From contig JAIRVB010000035.1 of NCBI GenBank assembly GCA_031254105.1, positions 62,001-126,000 on the forward strand: a DNA stretch of 64,000 nucleotides, written 5' to 3'. The first letter of the stretch is position 1, and the number at the start of each line of letters is the position of its first letter. The notes beneath the pieces were generated by a model that was not told the DNA's origin, did no database searches, and saw only the letters and a list, made by a program, of their open reading frames with translations. A program made the position numbers and the translations under genes. This stretch comes from Chitinispirillales bacterium (GTDB lineage Bacteria; Fibrobacterota; Chitinivibrionia; Chitinivibrionales; Chitinispirillaceae). Below are positions 44,457 through 53,274 of the stretch, one piece after another.

Positions 44457-45223
44457 TCAAAACGCCGCCTTCAACACAACAGGAGAACCTTTCTTCCCCT
44501 CCAGCCTTAAAAACATGACGCCATTGTTGAGATTGCCGAACCGCAGCTCGCCTGCGTCCGCTTTCACCTTGCCGCTGCGAATCTCCCTGCCCCGAAGATC
44601 AATCAGCTTATATGATGTATAACCGTGGTTGGTCGGCAGCATTCTGTGAAGCCTTTAATACCGGCTTTGAGCGTAACCTGTGAGTGCCGGGTATGCCGGA
44701 CACTGCCGTACCTTACACTGTTGGCATCATCGGGCAGGAAATTTGCGGTAATCGTCAGATCACTGTTGGGCATAGTAAGTATTAAATTGTTTTCCGCAAC
44801 GATCGATCCTTGCGGCGCGCCCGTCCAGTCCGCCAATATGTAGCCGCTGTCCGGATTTGCTGTTACGGTAACCGGTGTTCCCGCTGCAAAACTTGTATCG
44901 GAAGGAGAAAGCGACACGCTGCCGTTTGCGGCAGGATTTGCGTTGACCGTCAGTCTGTATAAGGTCACCGGCTTCGGGGTCGGATTATTGCCGCCGCTGC
45001 TCCTGCTGCCCGCGCCCGTGTCGGTCACGGCAATCTCATTGTTGCTGATATCACAGTTCTTGGTAGGGCCATAAGAAGAACTTTGCGCGTTGTTAATCCA
45101 GGAACAACTGGGTTTGCAGCCATCCCAGTAACGGGAAACCCAGCCATCCCGCGTTTGCTGCGCATGCGCGCTGGCAGTAATAAATAGTGTAAACAGCGTA
45201 AATGCTGAGAGCGCCTTTTTCAT
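44457..45223 (-). pseudogene. Decayed GH45 paralogue: internal deletion plus frameshift
   Basis: The frame starting at 45223 has a signal peptide, the GH45 opening (SRYWDGCKPSCSW, ending ~ residue 55), a Gly/Ser/Pro linker, one B-repeat (LYRLTVNANPAANGSVSLSP; YILADWTG), and the beginning of the sorting tail up to GIKGFT. Comparison with the intact neighbour shows one base missing near 44645 (ACA GA ATG instead of ACA GNA ATG), after which the true tail (MLPTNHGYTSYKLIDLRGRE) continues in another frame to 44457. Most of GH45, three B-repeats and CBM6 are absent. It cannot be an active enzyme. Confidence 0.85.
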
Positions 45224-45292
45224 ATGTGACCTCTCTCTAAGGACATGAAATTAATAGTATTGTGAATTTTTACTTTTGGAAGATATTAAATA

Positions 45293-45332
45293 ATATAAAC
45301 TTGGACAGGCAGGTATGCGTATATTTTTTTAC
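45293..45332 (-). promoter_or_regulatory. Upstream element of the GH45 pseudogene
   Basis: Copy of the element at 44321-44361; about 70 bp before the pseudogene start. Confidence 0.55.
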
Positions 45333-45475
45333 AATTAATTGCGCTTCAGAACCCCTTATCATAATCTTTGAAACCCTCCGCAGCCGCTTTTCTGACTCCC
45401 TGAAAATTAAATTGGATTAAGGCGTTTACATGAAAACGCTATATTATATCAAGTCCCGATAAGTATTTTTATTTC

Positions 45476-46309
45476 ATGCGTTTCATTATCGACAAACTCC
45501 GCCCCGCCCCTTTCAACATGGCGGCCGATCTTTATTTATTAAACCAATGCGAAAGAAACGGCGTTGGAGGTGTCACTGTACGCTTCTACTCATGGCAGCG
45601 TCCAAGCATAACTCTCGGATATATGCAGTCAGCGTCCGAAGAGCTTGATCTCCAATCTGTACGTTTAACCGGAGTTGACTGGATCAGACGCCCTACCGGC
45701 GGGCGCGCAGTGTTTCATGATGGAGATATTACCTACAGCTGCGTTTTCCCAAAGAGTTTATCTTCCATGGGAAACGGTATCACTCAGACTTACCGTATCA
45801 TCACCGAATGTCTTTTAAAAGGTCTTGACAAAGCGTCAATAAAATGTGACGCTCACGGTTCTTCAGCGGAACTTAAGGGACTTAAACGGGAAGTAAAGCT
45901 GCCTTGTTTTTTAGCCCCCAACAGAGATGAGATCATGGTTGGCGGAAAGAAACTTGTCGGATCCGCTCAAAAGAGAACCGCTGAAGCGGTGCTTCAACAT
46001 GGTTCGATTCCTATTACGGACGCTTGCTTCAGGCTTCCTGATTTTCTGCGGATCAGCGAATCCGAAAAAGATAACCAGAAAAAACTTTTACGAGTAAAAA
46101 GCAGTTACGCCAATGAATGGGTTACTGACGTTACGTTTGACACACTTTCGCAATGTCTTATGGACGGATTCTCATCTGTCTTACCGTTTAAGGCGGAAGC
46201 GTGCAATTGGGATGCGGGAGAAGAAGCCGCGATTAATGAGATTGCGGAGAGTGAAGATTTTATGACGCTGTGGAAAACGGAAAGCCCGTGCGTAGGGAAC
46301 GGTTTGTAG
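45476..46309 (+). CDS. lipM: Octanoyltransferase/lipoate ligase-family protein (LipM-like)
   Basis: 277 aa; biotin/lipoyl-ligase fold. Seen: FNMAADLYLL, RFYSWQRPSITLGYMQ, RRPTGGRAVFHDGDITYS, catalytic Cys144 in LPCFLAPNRDE, and the acyl-binding lysine in VGGKKLVGSAQKR. The cysteine makes it the LipM type (octanoyl transfer from ACP to GcvH/E2) rather than LplA. The last residues (CVGNGL) are encoded by a GTAGGGAACGG repeat that continues into a palindrome after the stop, so the native C-terminus may have been altered. Starts with ATG at 45476; no clear SD. Confidence 0.88.
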   Translation: MRFIIDKLRPAPFNMAADLYLLNQCERNGVGGVTVRFYSWQRPSITLGYMQSASEELDLQSVRLTGVDWIRRPTGGRAVFHDGDITYSCVFPKSLSSMGNGITQTYRIITECLLKGLDKASIKCDAHGSSAELKGLKREVKLPCFLAPNRDEIMVGGKKLVGSAQKRTAEAVLQHGSIPITDACFRLPDFLRISESEKDNQKKLLRVKSSYANEWVTDVTFDTLSQCLMDGFSSVLPFKAEACNWDAGEEAAINEIAESEDFMTLWKTESPCVGNGL

Positions 46310-46330
46310 GGAACGGCTATTAGCCGTTCC
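46302..46330. repeat. GTAGGGAACG palindrome family, copy at lipM end
   Basis: GGAACGGCTATTAGCCGTTCC (here 46310-46330, outer GGAACGGCT pairing AGCCGTTCC). Relatives: 50143-50163 and 61998-62018. Confidence 0.65.
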
Positions 46331-46358
46331 GCATCTCCAAAGAAAGAGATCAGTTTCG

Positions 46359-47468
46359 ATGAAAAGAATATTATTAACAGGCGGCGGTACGGCAGGACAT
46401 GTTACGCCGAATATCGCGTTGATTCCTGGACTTAGGAAGATGGGTTTTGAAATCCATTATGCAGGTACAAGTAAGGGGATAGAGCGGGAGCTTATTGAAA
46501 AGGCTGGGCGCCCGCAAGGGGTGCGCGTACAACAATTGGAAATTCAGTATCATTGTATCAGCGCGGGGAAGCTCAGGCGTTATTTTGATTTGAAAAATTT
46601 TACCGATGTTTTCAGGATAGGCGTTGGTTTTTTACAGTCGCTTTTACTTATGATTAAGATAAGGCCGTCGGTTGTTTTCAGCAAGGGCGGATTTGTTTCA
46701 TGCCCGGTAGTTTGGGCGGCGTGGTTTTTTGGGGTTCCGGTTGTTATCCATGAATCGGATATGACTCCGGGTCTCGCGAATAAACTCTCTATACCTTTTG
46801 CGAAGAAGGTCTGTTTTAGTTTTCCTGAGACTGAGGTTCATCTGCCGCCTGCCAAGCGGGAACGAACCGGACTTCCTGTGAGAGAGGAGCTGTTCAGCGG
46901 TTCCCGCGAGGAGGGGAAAGAGATTTGCGGATTTGATGATGATAAGCCGATTATTTTAGTTATGGGCGGAAGTCTTGGTTCACAGGCGATAAACGCAGCG
47001 GTTCGCGGTTCTCTTGACAAGCTTCTTGATGATTTTAACATTTGTCATTTATGCGGCAAGGGTGGTAAAGCTCCGGGGAGCAAAAAGGGATACTGCCAGT
47101 TTGAATATGTAAACGATGAACTTTCGCATATTTTCGCGATGACGGATATCGTTGTGTCGAGATCTGGAGCTACAACGCTTTTCGAGCTTCTCGCGCTTGC
47201 AAAGCCAAGCCTTCTCATTCCCCTTGGAACGGCGGCAAGCCGCGGCGACCAGATTCTTAACGCGCAATCTTTTGAAAAGTTGGGTTACAGCCGCGTTCTT
47301 TTGCAGGACAGCCTTTGCGGGGCCGCTCTTATAGAAGATATAAGGCTTCTATATAATGAAAGGGAAAAACGCGGCGAAGCGATGAAAGGCGCGGAAGCGG
47401 CTAAAGCGGCGGATAAGGTGATTGAGGTTGTGATGAAGTTGGTGGATAAGGCGAAACAGGGATATTAG
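46359..47468 (+). CDS. murG: UDP-GlcNAc:lipid I GlcNAc transferase
   Basis: 369 aa. Adds N-acetylglucosamine to lipid I to form lipid II on the inner face of the cytoplasmic membrane. Seen: GGGTAGHVTPNIALIP, GGFVSCPVVWAAW, HESDMTPGLANK, VMGGSLGSQAINAAV and the C-terminal SRSGATTLFELLALAKPSLLIPL. GT-B fold. No other mur genes are nearby, so it lies outside a dcw cluster. It follows lipM by 49 bp in which a palindrome lies. Confidence 0.95.
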   Translation: MKRILLTGGGTAGHVTPNIALIPGLRKMGFEIHYAGTSKGIERELIEKAGRPQGVRVQQLEIQYHCISAGKLRRYFDLKNFTDVFRIGVGFLQSLLLMIKIRPSVVFSKGGFVSCPVVWAAWFFGVPVVIHESDMTPGLANKLSIPFAKKVCFSFPETEVHLPPAKRERTGLPVREELFSGSREEGKEICGFDDDKPIILVMGGSLGSQAINAAVRGSLDKLLDDFNICHLCGKGGKAPGSKKGYCQFEYVNDELSHIFAMTDIVVSRSGATTLFELLALAKPSLLIPLGTAASRGDQILNAQSFEKLGYSRVLLQDSLCGAALIEDIRLLYNEREKRGEAMKGAEAAKAADKVIEVVMKLVDKAKQGY

Positions 47469-47926
47469 ATAGTACAAATTTCTGCGCCCTGAAGGGGCGC
47501 ATGGCCGCAAGGCCGTCTCTACAGCCCGTGTTTCAACGCGGGGCGTTCCGGCGTATGATATTTTTCGACGGAGTGTATGCGTCAAAACGGCGCCTAAGGG
47601 CATCGGTAATACATTACGATATTCTTGCGCGCATCCCAGCCCCGCGCTAAAGCACGTGGCTGTAGAGACGGTCTTGCGTTGTGCGCACCTCCAGTGCGCG
47701 GAGAGTGGGAATACAGTGATAGAATCATTTGCAAAAATTTTACATGAATTTTGTCACCTTATAATACAGCGGCAGTATCTTTTTAATACCGTTGCTGGTG
47801 AAGTTCATAGTCAAAGTGATATGAAATAATATATATTTATAAATTTTTGTTGTATTAAGGGCTTAAAAAGATAATTCAAGTTACTGGAACGGTACATTTA
47901 TCGAATTAAAGGAAAGGAGTAGTTGC
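47469..47926. repeat. 458-bp intergenic region with inverted dispersed repeat
   Basis: GGCCGTCTCTACAGCC then GTGTTTCAACGCGGGGC at 47510-47547, and the inverted counterpart GCCCCGCGCTAAAGCACGTG, GCTGTAGAGACGG at ~47638-47672. Between and beyond are GCGCGCATCCCAG-type words, also seen near 5.06 kb. The right-hand 220 bp are AT-rich and precede the porin gene. No gene seen. Confidence 0.6.
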
Positions 47927-49216
47927 ATGAGTATCAGGAAGAGGTTGGTTACTGTAGCGTTGATTACTTTTGTAATGAGCGGAACCGCTCTGGCACAGGC
48001 TGAGACGGCAGTCGCGGTTGATGATGGCGATGAAACAGAGGCTGTTGCGGAGGCTTACGCTGAAGAGGAAGCAGAACCCGCGCCAGCGCCGCCTGCTTCT
48101 GTTGTTGCGCCAATGCCCGTGGCAGCGGTAGAAAAACCTGCTGCTAAAGCGGGACTTGAGGTTAAACCTTATGGAGACGCGCAGTATAGATTCAGGGGAG
48201 CGATTCAAACCCGCTCAAATGATGACGAAAGTCAAAGCGGGTTTGACTATTCTAACAGGTTTTCATGGCGCGCCGGTGTTAGGGCTAAAGTTGACGATCA
48301 GCTCTCTTTGCAGTTTCAGGTTGGTAACGATTGGGCCGCTGCTGAAAATGTACAGTGGTCATCACAGGGTGGCCGCAGCTCAGCGCTTGTACACTTAGCT
48401 TACGGTACATGGAATCCGGGGTATATGTCTCTTAGCGTTGGTGTTGTTCCTGTGAACAGCCATGGGCCGCTTGACCTTTTGGAGCGGTCTTTAAATTTAC
48501 ATAATGATGTTGATGGTATGGGCGCTGGTAATTATGCCGCGGCGAGTCATGACGGATGGTCAACACGTCAGAACAACAGCCTTATGGGTGTGAAAGTCGG
48601 CGCCCCTATAGTTAAAGGGGATATAAAGGTCGGCGCGGAACTTCTTACATCTGTAACCCGCCCCCGCACTCAATCGGTTGCAGCTACAAAAGATAAACCC
48701 AAAGCCAACCCAAGCGCGGCGCTCTTTATTTTAGATCTGCCTGTAAGCGCCGGAAATTTGAAAGTTACTCCTCAGGCTGCCGCGGTGTTAAACCGGGTTT
48801 ACAATACAGCTGAAGAGGAGGGCGATCATGAGATGATATTTGGTGGTTCCGTTGCTTACAAAATCAGCAGCGCACTCTCTGTAAACGCTATGGGCGCTTA
48901 TGGATCGGTAAGTGATGAGAACGCCAGCGACAAAGCTACGTTTGAACGTGTCGGTACGATATTTGGAGTCGGCTGTTCATACAACATTGGACCGGGCGCC
49001 GTTCAGCTTGAATATAAGATGAGTACCGCCGAAGATAAAAAGATCAAAGATTCCGATGTGGCTTACCATTATATTGATGGCCGCTATACAATTAAAGTTC
49101 ATTCAAAATTTACCATCGCTCCAAGATGGAGAACTTATATCACGTCTCCAGGAGCGAAAAATTCAACAACAAGCATGGAAAACCGTCCTGAGCTGACTTT
49201 CACGGCATCATTCTAA
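47927..49216 (+). CDS. Porin-like outer-membrane protein
   Basis: 429 aa. Signal peptide (1-23, ending ALAQ), then an unusual acidic Ala/Pro/Glu linker (~25-77, PAPAPPASVVAPMPVAAVEK) and a beta-barrel from LEVKPYGDAQYRFRGAIQTR. Alternating strands include FSWRAGVRAKVDDQLSLQFQ and the terminal LTFTASF ends in Phe, a BAM recognition signature. AAGGAGT site seven bases before ATG. Likely a general or sugar porin; substrate unknown. The Pro/Glu linker may span towards peptidoglycan. Confidence 0.82.
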   Translation: MSIRKRLVTVALITFVMSGTALAQAETAVAVDDGDETEAVAEAYAEEEAEPAPAPPASVVAPMPVAAVEKPAAKAGLEVKPYGDAQYRFRGAIQTRSNDDESQSGFDYSNRFSWRAGVRAKVDDQLSLQFQVGNDWAAAENVQWSSQGGRSSALVHLAYGTWNPGYMSLSVGVVPVNSHGPLDLLERSLNLHNDVDGMGAGNYAAASHDGWSTRQNNSLMGVKVGAPIVKGDIKVGAELLTSVTRPRTQSVAATKDKPKANPSAALFILDLPVSAGNLKVTPQAAAVLNRVYNTAEEEGDHEMIFGGSVAYKISSALSVNAMGAYGSVSDENASDKATFERVGTIFGVGCSYNIGPGAVQLEYKMSTAEDKKIKDSDVAYHYIDGRYTIKVHSKFTIAPRWRTYITSPGAKNSTTSMENRPELTFTASF

Positions 49217-49330
49217 GTTGTGATTATCGGGATGCCGCTCCATCCTCCTTAAAAAAGCGTGTAGACTGCAAACTACCGCTTTACTTACAACATAGTCACT
49301 AATTTTGCTTGATATTCTGTTTTCGGCGAT

Positions 49331-49690
49331 TTGGGGGAGAAAACTCTCCCCCGCTTTCTAATTTTTCTGGCGGCAATTATTTTTACAGTTGTGGGAAAAA
49401 CTATTTTAACATGCGTCTTAATCACAGCTTTCGCTTTTACGGCTTTGGGCGGTGAATCCCGGAAAGATGATTTTGCCCGTTTTTTTGCGGGTGTGGCGAT
49501 GCTCAGGGCAGACCGTACTCTTAACCCTGAATATGCCGCTGTTCTCTACAGGGAGCTCTTGGTTATATGCAATGTTACGACATCGGAGGCAGTGGAGTTT
49601 TTAGAAAGAAGTAAATCGGATCCATTAAAGTGGAGAGAATTCAACGAATTGGTCATAACTGTTTTAACAGAGCAGTTTGAGGCGAAATAG
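49331..49690 (+). CDS. Small membrane-anchored protein upstream of trxA
   Basis: 119 aa from a TTG; the start is uncertain (a GTG at 49391 is an alternative), as neither has a good ribosome-binding site. Residues ~8-40 are hydrophobic (one or two helices), the remainder soluble: DDFARFFAGVAMLRADRTLN, VLYRELLVICNVTTSEAVEF. Not recognised. It ends 14 bases before trxA, so it is probably cotranscribed. Confidence 0.6.
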   Translation: MGEKTLPRFLIFLAAIIFTVVGKTILTCVLITAFAFTALGGESRKDDFARFFAGVAMLRADRTLNPEYAAVLYRELLVICNVTTSEAVEFLERSKSDPLKWREFNELVITVLTEQFEAK

Positions 49691-49704
49691 GGGGAAAATT
49701 TTAT

Positions 49705-50034
49705 ATGGGCGGTGCGCTTAAAGAATTTACAGATCAAAATTTTTCGGCGGAAGTGCTTTCAAGCAGTCTGCCGGTAGTGGTAGATTTTTGGGCTCAGTGG
49801 TGCGGCCCATGCAAAATGCTTACTCCTATAATTGAGGAGATTGCGCCTGAGTATGAAGGGCGTGTGGTAATAGGCAAGCTTGATATCGATTCAAATCCTC
49901 AGACAGCTGCCAAGTACGGAATAAACAGTATCCCTTCGCTGCTTTTTTTCAAAGCCGGAGAGGTTGTTGATCAGCACACAGGTCTTTTAGCCAAAGGGCC
50001 TCTTAAGGCAAAAATTGATAGTGTGTTCAAGTAA
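49705..50034 (+). CDS. trxA: Thioredoxin
   Basis: 109 aa, canonical: [23 protein letters not shown] with the WCGPC redox centre, [25 protein letters not shown] with the cis-proline. Cytoplasmic disulfide reductase. GGGGGAAAA upstream of ATG. Confidence 0.96.
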   Translation: MGGALKEFTDQNFSAEVLSSSLPVVVDFWAQWCGPCKMLTPIIEEIAPEYEGRVVIGKLDIDSNPQTAAKYGINSIPSLLFFKAGEVVDQHTGLLAKGPLKAKIDSVFK

Positions 50035-50067
50035 GCGGTCGTATAAGGGGATAATAAAAGCGTATCT

Positions 50068-50220
50068 TCCATCCCGTCACCCCCCCCGCGAGGGCGGAAG
50101 CGGGTTTATCGAGCCGTAAGGCAGTCCATTGTTCCCTGGCAGGGAACGATCCCTGATTGTTCCGTCATAACAGTCAGGAGCAATAACCCTCCGCCTTTGC
50201 GGGGTGGCAAAAAAGTAAAA
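50068..50220. repeat. Dispersed CCCGCGAAAGCGG repeat with nested GGAACGAT palindrome
   Basis: CCCGTCACCCCCCCCGCGAG opens and CCTCCGCCTTTGCGGGGTGG closes this ~135-bp stretch; GGAACGATCCCTGATTGTTCC (50143-50163) is nested inside. Same layout as 57.24-57.34 kb. Confidence 0.6.
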
Positions 50221-50245
50221 CCATCACGTATGTAAAGTAAAATAA

Positions 50246-51718
50246 ATGAAAATTCTTGCATTAAATCCGCCGTTTCTGCCGAAATTTTCCAGAGAATCCC
50301 GTTCACCGGCAGTTACAAGGAGCGGAACGCTATACTATCCGATGTGGCTTTGCTACGCTGTAGGATGTCTTGAGAAGGCTGGCCACGATGTAGAGCTTTT
50401 TGACGCTCCGGCATCGGGGCAGACTGTTGAACAGGTGATGAGCAGCCTTGGAGATTTTGTGCCTGATATGCTTGTGCTTGATACCTCAACGCCATCAATT
50501 TATAACGATATAGAGGTTGGGGAGGCTCTCAAAAAAGCATACCCCGATGTTTTTACCGTACTTGTGGGTGTTCATGTGTCTGCGCTTCCTCTTGAGACGC
50601 TTGCCCTTTCACCTCAAATAGACGCTGTTGCTTTTGGGGAGTATGATGAAACTCTCAGCGAGCTTGCGGATAAGCTCTCGCAGAGCGGACGTGATGACCA
50701 GGCTCTTTCTGAGATACGCGGGCTTGCTTTCAGGGACAGCACAGGTGAACTCAGGCGAAATGAAACAAGGCCTTTTATTGAAGATTTGGACAGTATCCCT
50801 TTTGTATCGCAAACTTACCGCAGGCATCTTGATATAAGCCCATATTTTTATGGTCACAGCCGTCATCCTTTAGTGGTGATGGTTACTGGCAGGGGTTGTC
50901 CGTTTCACTGCACATACTGCGTTGTTCCGCAAACCTTACAGGGGCATAGATACCGCAAGCGTTCCATTGAGTCGATAGTGCAGGAGTTTTTGTATATTAG
51001 AGATAATTTCCCCGGTATACAGGAGATAATGATAGAGGATGACACTCTGACTGCCGACCGCAAACGCTGCAGGGAACTTTCGGAGGCGCTTATTGCGACA
51101 GGGGGGCATAGAATCCCCTGGTCAGCCAACTCAAGGGCGGATGTAGATTACGACACTATGTGTCTTATGCGCAAAGCAGGGTGCAGGTTATTTTGCGTAG
51201 GGTTTGAAAGCGGAGAACAGGAGATCCTTGACAATATTAAAAAATCGATCACTCTTGAAAAAATTACCGATTTCATGCGCAACGCCCGCAGGGCGGGTAT
51301 TTTGGTACACGGCTGTTTTATGGTAGGAAACCGCGGCGAAACTAAAGAAACTTTACAAAAAACATTGCAGTTCGCAAAAACGCTCAATCCCGACACCGCA
51401 CAGTTCTACCCTATCATGGTTTATCCCGGTACCAGTGATTATCAGTATTTTGACGAAAAGGGTTGGATTGTTTCTCATGATTTCAGAAAGTGGCTCACAG
51501 AGGATGGATTGCACTCTTCGGTAGTTTCAAACCCTGAGCTTACTTATGAGGAGCTTGTGAAATTTTGCGACCGTGCCAGAAAAGTGTTTTATCTGCGCCC
51601 GACTTACATATTTTCAAAGTTCAGGCAGATGATCACCTATCCGCTTGAGGCGAAACGGATTATTAAGGCTGCCTTTACTTTTGCTAAATATTTGGTGCAC
51701 CCGCCCGCTAAAGCTTAG
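50246..51718 (+). CDS. B12-binding-domain radical SAM protein
   Basis: 490 aa. N-terminal cobalamin-binding Rossmann domain (~1-150: MKILALNPPFLPKFS; VLDTSTPSIYNDIEV; VLVGVHVSALP). The radical SAM domain follows from ~207 with the [4Fe-4S] motif GCPFHCTYCVV (CX3CX2C), then the SAM-binding strand wording IMIEDDTLT and GFESGEQEIL. Chemistry is likely methylation or ring modification of a lipid or glycan. It is nine bases before a membrane glycosyltransferase, which suggests envelope glycan or lipid modification (inference). Confidence 0.88.
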   Translation: MKILALNPPFLPKFSRESRSPAVTRSGTLYYPMWLCYAVGCLEKAGHDVELFDAPASGQTVEQVMSSLGDFVPDMLVLDTSTPSIYNDIEVGEALKKAYPDVFTVLVGVHVSALPLETLALSPQIDAVAFGEYDETLSELADKLSQSGRDDQALSEIRGLAFRDSTGELRRNETRPFIEDLDSIPFVSQTYRRHLDISPYFYGHSRHPLVVMVTGRGCPFHCTYCVVPQTLQGHRYRKRSIESIVQEFLYIRDNFPGIQEIMIEDDTLTADRKRCRELSEALIATGGHRIPWSANSRADVDYDTMCLMRKAGCRLFCVGFESGEQEILDNIKKSITLEKITDFMRNARRAGILVHGCFMVGNRGETKETLQKTLQFAKTLNPDTAQFYPIMVYPGTSDYQYFDEKGWIVSHDFRKWLTEDGLHSSVVSNPELTYEELVKFCDRARKVFYLRPTYIFSKFRQMITYPLEAKRIIKAAFTFAKYLVHPPAKA

Positions 51719-51727
51719 AGGAGAAAG

Positions 51728-52876
51728 ATGCTTTTAGTATTTAAGACAGTATTTTGGCTCTCGTTCGGAGTAATTGTTTATTCTTATTTCCTTTACCCCT
51801 GTTTTCTGATAATATTTGCTCGTCTTTTTGGCCGCCCTGCAAACACGGGTGATGATGACTATCTTCCTGAGATCGGGGTTCTTGTTCCCGCTTACAACGA
51901 AGAGAAAGTTATAAAACATAAAATAGAGAGCATCCTTTCTATGGATTACCCGGCGGATAAATTATCTGTATGGGTAGGTTCCGATTGCAGCGATGACGCG
52001 ACTGACGAGATTGTTAAGGGAATCAGTGATCCAAGGGTGCGCTTATGGCGCTCAGAGCGTCGGGGGGGGAAAACAGGCGTAATAAACGAGCTCACGCCGC
52101 AGATTTCAAGCGAAATCATTTTGTTTACCGATGCGAATACCATGCATCGCAAAGACTGCTTGCGGGTGATGGTAAAGCATTTCGCTGATCCGCAGGTGGG
52201 TGGCGTTGCCGGACATATTGAACACAAGGCGTCTGCTGAAAATGAAAACGCGGAGACCGTATACCGCAGCTTTGAGTCGCGCCAGAAATTTCTTGAGGGT
52301 CAGCTCCACAGCTCTATCTCAGCTTTCGGCGGTTTTTACGCGATTCGCAATAAACTTTTCAGACCAATTCCGCGCAACGCCTACTCAAATGACGATGTGC
52401 TTATCCCAATGAACATCATACGGCAGGGCTACAGGATTATCTACGATCTCGAATCTGTTTCCGAAGAGGATATGACTGACAAAGTAAGCTCTGAATTTCA
52501 ACGCAGGGTGCGCATCGGCGCAGGTAATTTTCAGTCGTTTTTCTGGCTGCTTGACTTTTTTAACCCACTGCGGGGCTGGCCCTGTTTCTGTTATATCTCC
52601 CATAAAGTGACCAGATGGTTCTCTCCGTTCTTTATACTTTTTTGTTTAATTTCTTGCCTTGGGGTTGTAATGCTGGGCGGCTCGCAGATGTATAAGTTTT
52701 TATTGTCATGCGGGATAATTTTTTCAATCTCAGGTCTTCTCTATCATCAAGTTCCGCTTAGGATGAACCGCCATATTTTCTACTTTTTCGCCATGAATCT
52801 GGCGCTTTTGCTGGGGTCGATCCGGTTTGCGGGGGGGATAAAATCGGCAGTTTGGAAGCGCACTGAGCGGGCGTGA
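51728..52876 (+). CDS. Membrane family 2 glycosyltransferase
   Basis: 382 aa. One N-terminal helix (~5-27), the GT-A domain ~45-280 (IGVLVPAYNEEKVIKHKIES, the DxD-like TDANT, SNDDVLIPM, and RRVRIGAGNF in the QxxRW place), and three or four C-terminal helices (~295-375). Processive BcsA-like topology but short; likely transfers a sugar to a lipid or polysaccharide in the inner membrane. Operon with the radical SAM gene; GAGGAG site before ATG. Confidence 0.88.
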   Translation: MLLVFKTVFWLSFGVIVYSYFLYPCFLIIFARLFGRPANTGDDDYLPEIGVLVPAYNEEKVIKHKIESILSMDYPADKLSVWVGSDCSDDATDEIVKGISDPRVRLWRSERRGGKTGVINELTPQISSEIILFTDANTMHRKDCLRVMVKHFADPQVGGVAGHIEHKASAENENAETVYRSFESRQKFLEGQLHSSISAFGGFYAIRNKLFRPIPRNAYSNDDVLIPMNIIRQGYRIIYDLESVSEEDMTDKVSSEFQRRVRIGAGNFQSFFWLLDFFNPLRGWPCFCYISHKVTRWFSPFFILFCLISCLGVVMLGGSQMYKFLLSCGIIFSISGLLYHQVPLRMNRHIFYFFAMNLALLLGSIRFAGGIKSAVWKRTERA

Positions 52877-53274
52877 GAGGATAAAAACATAAAGATTCTC
52901 ATACGCGCAGCGCTTGTGGTTATTACAAGTAAAGGAGCGCGTTAAGCGTTTTTACTATAAACATCGGATAGTTCTCCTCACAGGTATTGATTATCCTTGG
53001 AAACAATAATAAATAGAATAAGCGTCTGAAGTATGAGGAGCTAAAATTTTTAAATTTTTGCAAACGATTTTCTCTAACGTCACATCCGCGAAAAACGGTA
53101 ATAAACCTATTTTTTAACTGCCATTTCATAGCTTTTTCATAATCGCCACAGACCATCGTGATAATATGATCTAATAATTTTGACAGTTTACAGCGAAATC
53201 TTTTATATTGATTAATATATTCAAAGTATTTTACAAATAAGTCAAAACAAGTTATAAATAATTAAGGAAAAATA
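52877..53274. other. 398-bp AT-rich gap before the Rpn gene
   Basis: A leftward frame without ribosome-binding site (start codon near 53156, MVCGDYEKAMKWQLKNRF) stays open for ~340 nt; it is Phe/Lys-rich and unconvincing. No structure seen. Confidence 0.4.

Noticed and set aside
52923-53156. 77-codon leftward frame before the Rpn gene
   Set aside because: Phe/Lys-rich AT-driven composition, no ribosome-binding site, open upstream without a start.
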